Notes under the pieces: model-generated | What the model was told of the DNA's origin: nothing | The model's database searches: none | Seen by the model: the letters and a program-made list of their open reading frames with translations, nothing else | Part shown: positions 45,359 to 53,413 of the stretch, one piece after another | Position numbering within the stretch: position 1 is the first letter of the stretch | How the letters are laid out: each line of letters begins with the position of its first letter | Made by a program: the position numbers and the translations under genes | From: Rhizobium sp. FKL33 | Lineage (GTDB): Bacteria > Pseudomonadota > Alphaproteobacteria > Rhizobiales > Rhizobiaceae | Direction of reading: 5' to 3' | DNA: 64,000 bases | Assembly: GCF_005222915.1 (NCBI RefSeq) | Contig: NZ_STFX01000023.1 | Location: forward strand, 62,001-126,000

Positions 45359-46402
45359 ATGCCGATCGCCAAAGGTTACGCCGCCACCGATGCGACGAGC
45401 CCGCTCACGCCCTTCACTTTCGAGCGTCGGGCCCCCAATGACGACGACGTCGTCATCGCCATCAAATATTCCGGCATCTGCCATTCAGACATCCACCAGG
45501 CCCGCAACGAATGGGGCAACTCCATCTTCCCGATGGTGCCCGGCCACGAAATCGCCGGCGTGGTGACCGAGGTCGGCGCCAAGGTGACCAAGTTCAAGGT
45601 CGGCGACCATGTCGGCGTCGGCTGCTTCGTCGATTCCTGCACGCAATGCGCGACCCGCGACCTCGACAGTGAGCAATATCTGCCGGGCCTGATCGGCACC
45701 TACAACGGCTATGAAGCCGACGGCAAGACGCCGACCTATGGCGGCTATTCCGACACGATCGTGGTGAAGGAAGGCTATGTGCTCTCCATCCCCGAAAACC
45801 TGCCGCTCGACGCGGCCGCGCCGCTGCTCTGCGCCGGCATCACGCTCTATTCGCCGCTCAAGCACTGGAACGCCGGCCCCGGCAAGAAGGTCGCGATCGT
45901 CGGTATGGGCGGCTTGGGCCATATGGGCGTCAAGCTCGGCTCCGCCATGGGCGCCGACATCACCGTGCTCAGCCAGACGCTGTCGAAGAAGGAAGACGGG
46001 CTGAAGCTCGGCGCCAAGGAATACTACGCCACGTCCGACGCCGAAACCTTCCAGAAACTCGCCGGAACCTTCGACCTGATCCTCTGCACCGTCAGCGCCG
46101 ACATCGACTGGAACGCCTATCTGTCGCTCTTGAAGGTCGACGGGGCCATGGTGCTGCTCGGCGTGCCGGAAAAGCCGGTGCCGGTGCACGCCTTCTCGCT
46201 GATCGGCGGCCGCCGCACTTTGGCCGGCTCGATGATCGGCTCGATCAAGGAAACCCAGGAAATGCTGGATTTCTGCGGCCAGCACGACATCGTCTCCGAA
46301 ATCGAGACGATCTCCATCGACCAGGTCAACGAAGCCTATGAGCGCGTGCTGAAGAGCGACGTGCGCTACCGCTTCGTCATCGACATCGCCACGCTCAAGT
46401 AA
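45359..46402 (+). CDS. Zinc-dependent alcohol dehydrogenase of the YahK/CAD type
   Basis: The 347-residue protein has the catalytic zinc ligands Cys41 (ICHSDIH), His63 and Glu64 (PGHEIAGVV), and the NADP Rossmann motif [13 protein letters not shown] (about 185-197). It oxidises or reduces alcohols and aldehydes; the substrate is unclear. Of the four structural-zinc cysteines of YahK, two are kept (Cys94, Cys97) and two are replaced (by Arg100 and Leu108), as in some proteobacterial relatives. AGGAGG precedes ATG 45359. Confidence 0.9.
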   Translation: MPIAKGYAATDATSPLTPFTFERRAPNDDDVVIAIKYSGICHSDIHQARNEWGNSIFPMVPGHEIAGVVTEVGAKVTKFKVGDHVGVGCFVDSCTQCATRDLDSEQYLPGLIGTYNGYEADGKTPTYGGYSDTIVVKEGYVLSIPENLPLDAAAPLLCAGITLYSPLKHWNAGPGKKVAIVGMGGLGHMGVKLGSAMGADITVLSQTLSKKEDGLKLGAKEYYATSDAETFQKLAGTFDLILCTVSADIDWNAYLSLLKVDGAMVLLGVPEKPVPVHAFSLIGGRRTLAGSMIGSIKETQEMLDFCGQHDIVSEIETISIDQVNEAYERVLKSDVRYRFVIDIATLK

Positions 46403-46448
46403 GGCGACCGGGGGCGCGGCGGCGATAAGGCGGCGCGCTCCACTTTTC

Positions 46449-46748
46449 TCAGCCGGCGTCGATCGGACGCACGGAGAGCCGCAACCCCATCGCCTTCAGG
46501 ATGGCGCACAGGCCGCGAAGCTCGGGATTGCCCTTGTCGGACAGGGTCCGGTAGAGCTGGGTCGGATTGAGATCGGCCGCCTGCGCGACGGCGGGGACGC
46601 CGCCGAAAGCCGATGTCATCTGCCTGAGTGCGATCATCAGTTCGGCCTGATCGCCGTCTGCGAAAATCTGGTCGAGCGTTTCGGCGGCGAGCGCCGGATC
46701 TTCCCTGAAGATGTCCGCCATCGCGTCGTCGTGACTGCGGTCTTTCAT
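46449..46748 (-). CDS. higA: HigA-like antitoxin (addiction module antidote protein)
   Basis: The 99-residue helix-turn-helix protein fits the HigA-type antidote family: LAAETLDQIFADGDQAELMIALRQM, then the Cro-like HTH GGVPAVAQAADLNPTQLYRTLSDKGNPELRGLCAIL. GAGGAGTAGG precedes ATG 46748. It lies 13 bases downstream of the toxin frame, the normal HigB-then-HigA order. The antitoxin is intact while the toxin is broken. Confidence 0.88.
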   Translation of the reverse strand: MKDRSHDDAMADIFREDPALAAETLDQIFADGDQAELMIALRQMTSAFGGVPAVAQAADLNPTQLYRTLSDKGNPELRGLCAILKAMGLRLSVRPIDAG

Positions 46749-46761
46749 GACCTACTCCTCA

Positions 46762-47085
46762 TCATTGGCTCCGGCTCTTCCAGTCTCGCCAACAGGCGCA
46801 GGCGCGGTCGATATCCGTTTCCTGACTACGCTTGTCGCCGCCGCAGAGGAGCAGGACCAGTGTATCGCCGGCGCGAGCATAATAGAGGCGATAACCGGGA
46901 CCCAGGTCGATCCTCAATTCATGCACGCCATCTCAAAGCGCTTTGTGGTCCCCGAAATTTCCGAGCTCGAGACGGTTGATACGCCTGATGATCGCCGCCT
47001 TGGCCCTGACGTCGCGCAGGTCTCGAAGCCATTCGGCAACAAGATCCGCCCCGCCTTTGGTCAGATAATGGCGTATGACAAACAT
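46762..47085 (-). pseudogene. higB: HigB/RelE-type toxin gene with an internal stop
   Basis: The frame from ATG 47085 (AAGGTGA upstream) reads MFVIRHYLTKGGADLVAEWL...LELGNFGDHKAL, then a TGA at 46933-46935 (codon 51). It continues in the same frame as DGVHELRIDLGPGYRLYYA and LVLLLCGGDKRSQETDI before a proper stop at 46762. Both halves match the HigB family of about 100 residues, so one C-to-T change (CGA to TGA) probably killed the gene. The truncated product lacks the catalytic C-terminus. Confidence 0.85.
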
Positions 47086-47399
47086 ATATCACCTTCGTTT
47101 AAAAACGAAAAGCATGATCCGGAGATATGACAACTATGAACTGACAAAGTCTTTCGGTCGAGGCGCCAATCCGCGCCGGGAGACTGAGGCTCCAAGGCCG
47201 GGTCGGCCAGGATCGGATGGGTCCGCCTAAAATGCGGATGTAATTTCGATATATAAAACGTGCTGATGGTGCTTTGTAGCTGCTTCGGCAGCTAAGAACA
47301 GTGGACAACGAGAGGTATTTTCGAAATGCGGAGTACCACTCATCGGGCGAGTGGATATAATAACAGAGACATGCTGCGTTTCATATTGAGGTGTGCTGA
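47086..47399. other. Region before the NACHT ATPase gene
   Basis: About 314 bases. The left half is GC-rich and the right half A+T-rich, with TTGA/TATAA-like patches near 47240-47370 that could form the promoter. This looks like the edge of an imported segment. No gene is supported. Confidence 0.35.
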
Positions 47400-49634
47400 A
47401 TGACCAAGAAGCGTGAATGGGCGACTTTCGAAGATCGAGTAAGGGATATTGCAAGCTATATTTGGTCTAGGCCCTGCACACCGAAGCGCGTCGGCGGTGT
47501 GAACATCGACGGGGTGACCGTCCTTGACGCGGAAATTGAGTGTTTTGTTGAGATTACCGTCGAGCGCAGCTTGAACAAAGTGCGCGAAGATGTTGTGAAA
47601 TTGCAGACTGCAAAATCCGCTGCCTTTATCAAGGGAGTTCTTGCACGGTGTTTCTGTGTCGTAAATGGGCCAGTTACTCCTGCAATGAAAGATGCCGGCA
47701 AAGACCACAACATTCACGTAGTTTCTTTTGAAGAATTCAGCAAACAGTTTTTCGATTTCAACACTTATGGAAGCGCTCGCTCCTCCGCACCTTTCGGTAG
47801 CTCAATCAACCCCTTAACGGGGCAAGCCGATGAGACGAAGTATGTGCCGGTGAGATACTTGGTGGACGGGAAGAAGGGAGATATTTCTTCGAAGGATGTC
47901 GCAGACCTTTTGAGAAGTGGCCGCAATGTAATACTACTTGGGGAGTATGGGAGCGGGAAAAGTCGCTGCATCCGTGAAGTTTTTAGTATTATTAGCGGGA
48001 CTGCTACGGACGATTTTTGCTACCCGATCGCAATAGATCTTAGAAAGTCTTGGGGACTTCGCCAGAGTGGCGAACTCATCAGGCGTCACTTTGCGGATCT
48101 GGGTTTGGATGGGCTCGAAAGCAGCGCGATCAAAGCATTCCGCGCAAATTCTCTTGTTTTTCTGCTTGATGGGTTTGACGAAATTGGCTCGCAAGCGTGG
48201 AGCAACGATAACAGCAAGCTGAAGCTCATCAGGGCGAAATCCCTCGAAGGCGTCAAAGACATTGTGCAATCAAACGGTGGCGGCACATTAGTTGCAGGCC
48301 GAGAACACTATTTCCCTAGTATGGAAGAGATGTATTCGGCGTTAGGCATGTCACCGAACAACACCGTTGTGGTCAGGTCTAAAAATGAGTTCAGCGATAG
48401 CGAACTTCTCGAATACTTTCAAAATCGGGATATTGATGTCGATATACCGGATTGGCTCCCTCGGCGGCCTCTTATTTGTCAAACCATCAGTGAACTGGCA
48501 ACAGACCAGCTCGAAAGCATGTTTGGTGAACGTGGTAACGAGATCTCTTTTTGGAACCACTTCATCAATGTCCTGTGTCAAAGAGATGCCAACATCCACG
48601 TATCTTTTGACGCCGCCACAATTTTGCGAATTTTTATACACCTCGCCCGCTTAACTCGAGCAAAGCCCTCGAACGTCGGCCCGATATCGCTTGCTGAACT
48701 CCAAGGTGCGTTCGAGGCTGCGACCGGGGCAGCGCCTGTTGAGGAAGCGTCGATTATGCTCCAACGCTTACCAAGCCTCGGCCGAGTTGGACCGGAATCG
48801 AATGATCGGCAATTTGTCGACATCTACATCCTTGACGGGCTTCGTGCAAAAGACGTCGCCCTCATAGGCGTCAACGGCGACCAAGAGATCATCGAAGCTA
48901 CAAGCAACCACTGGACCAATCCATTGGACGACCTCGGCCAGCGAATCTTGGCGTCTGATCAAAATTTGAGCGAAAAGACGAAACTCCAGATCGCGAGCCG
49001 CGCAGCAAAGAACGGAAACAAGGTTCTCGCAAGTGATATCGTTGGCGCCCTATCACGAAGAGCGGAAACCCCAATGGATTTCGAGGGGCTTACGCTTAGC
49101 GGAGGAGAGTTCCTGTTTCTGCCGCTGGATGAAAGGCCTTTACGGAACCTGACAATCACAGATGGATACATTGGCGAACTTGCATTTCCAGCGAAAGGCT
49201 GCGTCAACGTCAGGATTGACGGGTGTATTTCACCTAAAGTGACTGGGATTTCGTCACAAACAGCACTTCCCTCTTGGGTGTCAAAGCTCGAAGCTGAAGA
49301 GTTTGACTCAGTTGCCAGTGTGTCGCGCATTCGCAAGATTGGCCTCAAGCCAGCACACGAAATTCTGATCACCATCATCCGCAAGACTTTTTTCCAGAAA
49401 GGCGCAGGCAGGAAGGAAGAGGCCCTGCTACGCGGGTTGGGAACGATTGCCGGTCGCGGCCTGTCCACTCGGATTCTCAATTTGATGCTGAAAGAGGGCT
49501 TGCTTACCACATTCAAAGGGGACGAGGGGAGCGTTTACTCGCCAGTTCGATCCCATACTAGACGCATGCAATCGATTCTTGATCAACTGTCGGCTAGTAC
49601 CGATTCCATTTGGCAACAGGTTGACGAGTTTTAG
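47400..49634 (+). CDS. NACHT-type STAND ATPase with a nuclease-like N-terminus
   Basis: The 744-residue protein has an N-terminal domain (1-115) resembling restriction-endonuclease-like folds (LDAEIECFVEITVERS, then KVREDVVKL), but the usual ExK is ExT, so activity is uncertain. The ATPase core has Walker A GEYGSGKS (181-188), Walker B LVFLLDGFDE (252-261) and a sensor arginine in VAGREHYF. The last 400 residues are helical and end with a beta-like segment. Such proteins are common anti-phage defence proteins. The gene is visibly richer in A+T than both sides, consistent with acquisition by transfer. Function inferred. Confidence 0.8.
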   Translation: MTKKREWATFEDRVRDIASYIWSRPCTPKRVGGVNIDGVTVLDAEIECFVEITVERSLNKVREDVVKLQTAKSAAFIKGVLARCFCVVNGPVTPAMKDAGKDHNIHVVSFEEFSKQFFDFNTYGSARSSAPFGSSINPLTGQADETKYVPVRYLVDGKKGDISSKDVADLLRSGRNVILLGEYGSGKSRCIREVFSIISGTATDDFCYPIAIDLRKSWGLRQSGELIRRHFADLGLDGLESSAIKAFRANSLVFLLDGFDEIGSQAWSNDNSKLKLIRAKSLEGVKDIVQSNGGGTLVAGREHYFPSMEEMYSALGMSPNNTVVVRSKNEFSDSELLEYFQNRDIDVDIPDWLPRRPLICQTISELATDQLESMFGERGNEISFWNHFINVLCQRDANIHVSFDAATILRIFIHLARLTRAKPSNVGPISLAELQGAFEAATGAAPVEEASIMLQRLPSLGRVGPESNDRQFVDIYILDGLRAKDVALIGVNGDQEIIEATSNHWTNPLDDLGQRILASDQNLSEKTKLQIASRAAKNGNKVLASDIVGALSRRAETPMDFEGLTLSGGEFLFLPLDERPLRNLTITDGYIGELAFPAKGCVNVRIDGCISPKVTGISSQTALPSWVSKLEAEEFDSVASVSRIRKIGLKPAHEILITIIRKTFFQKGAGRKEEALLRGLGTIAGRGLSTRILNLMLKEGLLTTFKGDEGSVYSPVRSHTRRMQSILDQLSASTDSIWQQVDEF

Positions 49635-49734
49635 ACGATTGTGAACCGCGATTGAATCCTGGTCTAATTTAACGACCTTAAACTATGAGTTTTTTTGCAA
49701 TGGTGGCCACAGCAGGCGTCTGCGGCCGGAGTTA

Positions 49735-49892
49735 CCCCCCTCTGCCCTGCCGGGCATCTCCCCCTCAAGGGGGGAGATTGGATGGGGCGCCGGCGTGCCC
49801 AATCTCGACGGCAGTGGCTGGGCGATGGGGGAGCTTCTAGCCGATCTCCCCCCTTGAGGGGGAGATGGTCGGCAGACCAGAGGGGGGTGGCC
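49735..49892. repeat. Palindromic interspersed repeat, family B, copy 2
   Basis: Ends ACCCCCCTCTGCC and CAGAGGGGGGTGG. Inner palindromes are ATCTCCCCCTCAAGGGGGG and its complement. It lies in the 480-base gap between the ATPase and phoX genes; the remaining 220 bases hold the phoX leader, with a weak PHO-box-like half-site CTGTCAC at 50050-50056. Confidence 0.9.
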
Positions 49893-50115
49893 GCAGTCGC
49901 GGCAGCACGTCATGATGACAGCCCGTCATCCTCCTTGATCTCGAAGCGCGCTTCCGCCAGGGCGGATCCGGTCGCAGGGTCGAGGCGCTGGAGAAAGAAG
50001 ACGGGCACTGCGAAACTCCGAACGCACCGCCGGCAAAGCGACGGAATGGCTGTCACACGCCGCTGCTAGACAGGCGCGCGGTCATGATGACCCGCTTTTT
50101 TCAAGGAGCAAAGCC

Positions 50116-52026
50116 ATGACGGACTGTCCCAATACATCTTCCCCGGTTATTCGCGACATCATCGCGGAACGCGTGTCGCGGCGTTCTTTCCTGTCGGGCG
50201 TGGCGACCTTCGGCGCGGTGGCGGCCAGCGGCGGTTTCGTCGGCTCGCTGTTTGCCGGCGAGAGTTTTGCGGCGTCCGCCGCCTCCTCTCTCGGCTTTAC
50301 CGAATTGAAGCGCGTCTATGACAAGGACATGGCGGTGGCGCCGGGCTACACGGCCGAGGTCTTGGCCCGTTGGGGCGATCCGATGGCCAAAGACGTCGCA
50401 GAGTTCGCCGGCGCGGTTCCCACCGCCGTCGAGCAGCTCCTGCGCTTCGGCTATAATTGCGACTATATCGCCTTCATGCCGCTGCCGAAGGGATCGAACT
50501 CGGCCGATCACGGCCTGCTCTGCGTCAACAATGAATATATCTCGCCCAATGTGATCTTCGCCGGCATGACCGAAGACGACGCCGGCCAGAAGATGACCAA
50601 GGACCAGGTGGATTTCGGCATGGCCGCCATGGGCCATTCGATCGTCGAGGTGAAGATGGACGGCGAGCGCTGGGCGATCGTCACGGACAGCCCCTATAAC
50701 CGCCGCCTGACGGTGGAAACCGAGATGCATCTCTCCGGGCCCGTCGCCGGCCATGACCTCGTCAAGACCAAGGCCGATCCGGAGGGCCGCGTCGTCAAGG
50801 GCACCAATTACAATTGCGGCGGCGGCGTGACGCCCTGGGGCACGGTGCTGACCTGCGAGGAAGGCGCCTCCGACACATTCGGCGGCAAGACCTCCGCCTC
50901 GCCCATCGCCGCCGTGCTCGACCGCTACGGCTTCGACGGCTCCGACATCTATGGCCGCGCCCGCTTCCACGACCGTTTCGACATGGACAAGGAGCCCAAC
51001 GAGCCCAACCGCTTCGACTGGGTGGTGGAGATCGATCCCTATGATCCCCAATCCACGCCGATCAAGCGCACCGCGCTCGGCCGCATGAGCCACGAAGCCT
51101 CGACCGTGGTGCGCAACAAGGACGGCCGCATCGTGGTCTATATGGGCGACGACGACTATTTCGAATACACCTATCGCTTCGTCACCAAGGCGGCCTACGA
51201 CCCAGCCCGGCCCGAAACCGGCAAGGACATTCTCGACGAGGGCGTGCTGTCGGTGGCCCGCTTCGACGCCGACGGAAGCCTGCACTGGCTGCCGCTCGTC
51301 CATGGCGAGGGCAAGCTGACGGCGGAAAACGGTTTCGCCTCGCAGGCAGACGTGCTGTTGAAGACCCGTCTCGCCGCGGATGCGGTGGGCGCGACGCCGA
51401 TGGACCGCCCGGAGGATTTCGAGACCAATCCGGTGACCGGCCGCGTCTATGCCGTGATGACCAAGAACAAGAAGCGCGAGCAGGACAAGCTCAACCCGGC
51501 CAATACGCGGCCGGAAAATCTCTGGGGGCATATCGTCGAGATGATCCCGCCCGGCGGGCGCGGAGCCGAGGCCGATCACACGGCCGATGTCTATCAATGG
51601 GACCTGTTCGTGCTGGCCGGCAATCCCAAGGACGCCGCCACCAAGGCCAGTTTCCATCCGGAAACATCCGACAACGGCTGGTTCGTCTGCCCCGACAACA
51701 TCACCTTCGATCCCGAGGGCCGGCTGTGGGTGGCGACCGACGGCGCCAATGATTTCGGCCTGCCCGACGGCATCTATGGCGTCGACACCGAGGGCCCGGC
51801 GCGCGGCCTGCCGAAGCTGCTGTTCACCTGCCCGGCCGGCGCCGAGGCCACCGGCCCCTGCTTCACCCCCGACGGCAAGACGTTGTTCGTCTCGGTGCAG
51901 CATCCGGCCGAGGACGCCGAAACGCTGGACAAGGCGACGACGCTGTGGCCCGACTTCAAGGGGACGCTGCCGCGTCCCTCGGTGGTGGCGATCCGCAAGG
52001 AGGACGGCGGCGCGGTGGGGGCGTGA
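50116..52026 (+). CDS. phoX: PhoX-type alkaline phosphatase (DUF839), Tat-exported
   Basis: The 636-residue precursor has a twin-arginine signal SRRSFLSGVA (Arg22, Arg23), followed by a hydrophobic Ala/Gly stretch cut near AASA. The PhoX domain has NCGGGVTPWGTVLTCEEGASD, GRMSHEASTVV and YMGDDDYFEYTYRFV, which carry metal and phosphate ligands of the Fe-Ca PhoX family. It releases phosphate from phosphoesters in the periplasm. AAGGAG precedes ATG 50116. PhoB control is expected but the upstream site is weak. Confidence 0.9.
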   Translation: MTDCPNTSSPVIRDIIAERVSRRSFLSGVATFGAVAASGGFVGSLFAGESFAASAASSLGFTELKRVYDKDMAVAPGYTAEVLARWGDPMAKDVAEFAGAVPTAVEQLLRFGYNCDYIAFMPLPKGSNSADHGLLCVNNEYISPNVIFAGMTEDDAGQKMTKDQVDFGMAAMGHSIVEVKMDGERWAIVTDSPYNRRLTVETEMHLSGPVAGHDLVKTKADPEGRVVKGTNYNCGGGVTPWGTVLTCEEGASDTFGGKTSASPIAAVLDRYGFDGSDIYGRARFHDRFDMDKEPNEPNRFDWVVEIDPYDPQSTPIKRTALGRMSHEASTVVRNKDGRIVVYMGDDDYFEYTYRFVTKAAYDPARPETGKDILDEGVLSVARFDADGSLHWLPLVHGEGKLTAENGFASQADVLLKTRLAADAVGATPMDRPEDFETNPVTGRVYAVMTKNKKREQDKLNPANTRPENLWGHIVEMIPPGGRGAEADHTADVYQWDLFVLAGNPKDAATKASFHPETSDNGWFVCPDNITFDPEGRLWVATDGANDFGLPDGIYGVDTEGPARGLPKLLFTCPAGAEATGPCFTPDGKTLFVSVQHPAEDAETLDKATTLWPDFKGTLPRPSVVAIRKEDGGAVGA

Positions 52027-52071
52027 GCCGCTGAGGGTTTGAGGCGGCGTTCAGGGTTTGAGGCTGGGGTT

Positions 52072-52230
52072 ACCCCCCTCTGCCCTGCCGGGCATCTCCC
52101 CCTCAAGGGGGGAGATTGGATGGGGCGCCGGCTTCCGCCATCTCAACGCCCATGGCTGGGCGATGGTCGCGCTTCTGGCCGATCTCCCCCCTTGAGGGGG
52201 AGATGGTCGGCAGACCAGAGGGGGGTGGCC
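52072..52230. repeat. Palindromic interspersed repeat, family B, copy 3
   Basis: Almost identical to copy 2 (GCCCTGCCGGGCATCTCC and GGAGATGGTCGGCAGACC arms). It fills most of the gap between convergent phoX and puuE, where it may act as a bidirectional terminator. Confidence 0.9.
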
Positions 52231-52265
52231 ACAACCGCAACCGCCGCCAGCCCGCCCCTCCATCC

Positions 52266-53189
52266 TCACCAACTGGGCTTGTGATGCGCGTGCCAATGCC
52301 GGGCGATATCGAGACGCGTCGGCGTCCAGGCGTCTTTGTGACCCTTCACATACTCGACGAAGCGGCGCAGCGCCGCCACGCGGGCCGGGCGGCCGACGAG
52401 GCGGCAGTGGAGGCCAACGGACATCATTTTGGGCGAGCCCGCCTGCCCCTCGCGATAGAGCTCGTCGAAGGCGTCCTTCAGATAGGTGAAGAACTGGTCG
52501 CCGGAATTGAAGCCCTGCGGCGTGGCGAACCGCATGTCGTTGGTGTCGAGCGTGTAGGGGATGATCAGGAAGGGTTTTCCCTTGTGATCGGGCACCCAGA
52601 AGGGCAGATCGTCGGAATAATTGTCGGAGGAATAGAGGAAACCACCCTCCTCCATCACCAGTTTCAGCGTGTTGATCGACGGCTTGCCCTGATACATGCC
52701 ATAGGGCCGCTCGCCGGCCACGTCCGTGTGCAGCCGGACGGCTTCGAGAATGTGCTGGCGCTCGACCTCTTCGGGATAATCCTTGTATTCATGCCAGCGA
52801 TAGCCGTGGCTGGCGATTTCCCAGCCGGCCTCGTTCATGGCGGCGACGGCGTCGGGATTGCGGGCCATGGCGAGCGTCACGCCATAGACGGTGACGGGCA
52901 CCTCAAGCTCGGTGAACAGCCGATGCAGCCGCCAGAAGCCGGCGCGCGAGCCATATTCGTAGATCGATTCCATGTTGAGATTGCGCTGCCCCGGCCAGGC
53001 CGCCGCGCCGACGATTTCCGACAGCAGGTTCTCCGAGGCCGGGTCGCCATCGAGAATGCAGCTCTCGCCGCCCTCCTCGTAATTCAGCACGAACTGCACC
53101 GCCACCTTGGCTCCATCAGGCCATTGCGGATCGGGGATATTGCGCCCGTAACCCACGAGATCCCGGCTGGTCTTCACATCGACAATCAT
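52266..53189 (-). CDS. puuE: Allantoinase of the polysaccharide-deacetylase type
   Basis: The 307-residue protein has the PuuE landmarks: DLVGYGRNIPDPQWPDGAKVAVQFVLNYEEGGE, YEYGSRAGFWRLHRLF, ASHGYRWHEYKDY (metal site) and YSSDNYSDDLPFWV. It opens allantoin to allantoate. This form is distinct from the metal-dependent amidohydrolase AllB. ATG 53189 (MIVDVKTSRDL) has GAGGCGGAA upstream. Isolated from the other ureide genes. Confidence 0.93.
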   Translation of the reverse strand: MIVDVKTSRDLVGYGRNIPDPQWPDGAKVAVQFVLNYEEGGESCILDGDPASENLLSEIVGAAAWPGQRNLNMESIYEYGSRAGFWRLHRLFTELEVPVTVYGVTLAMARNPDAVAAMNEAGWEIASHGYRWHEYKDYPEEVERQHILEAVRLHTDVAGERPYGMYQGKPSINTLKLVMEEGGFLYSSDNYSDDLPFWVPDHKGKPFLIIPYTLDTNDMRFATPQGFNSGDQFFTYLKDAFDELYREGQAGSPKMMSVGLHCRLVGRPARVAALRRFVEYVKGHKDAWTPTRLDIARHWHAHHKPSW

Positions 53190-53352
53190 CTGTTCCGCCT
53201 CGTTCTTTTGTCTTTTGCAGTGCGGCAAGGCTAGAGCGGTGTGGCGGATTTGTCGAGGGGTTCGGAAAACCTCCGACGCGACCCTTTCAACTTAATATTT
53301 CGTTACATTCTCAGGTTGACGCGGCAATTGAAAACCGTGATGGTTGGAACAA

Positions 53353-53380
53353 TGTTGAAATAAAGTCAGCTTTTTCAACA
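53353..53380. promoter_or_regulatory. Inverted repeat upstream of the four-gene RTX operon
   Basis: TGTTGAAA (53353-53360) and TTTCAACA (53373-53380) are exact inverted repeats with a 12-base spacer, 34 bases before the first RTX start. They could be an operator or a leader hairpin. Confidence 0.4.
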
Positions 53381-53413
53381 AGCCGTTCATATATTGAAAG
53401 AGACCCATTGCGC

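Noticed and set aside
46933-46935. Reading TGA in the HigB frame as selenocysteine
   Set aside because: Family members normally have a standard residue here, no SECIS-like hairpin is evident, and a CGA-to-TGA change explains it.
50050-50067. PHO box upstream of phoX
   Set aside because: Only one half-site (CTGTCAC) is close to consensus; the second repeat is poor, so no site is called.
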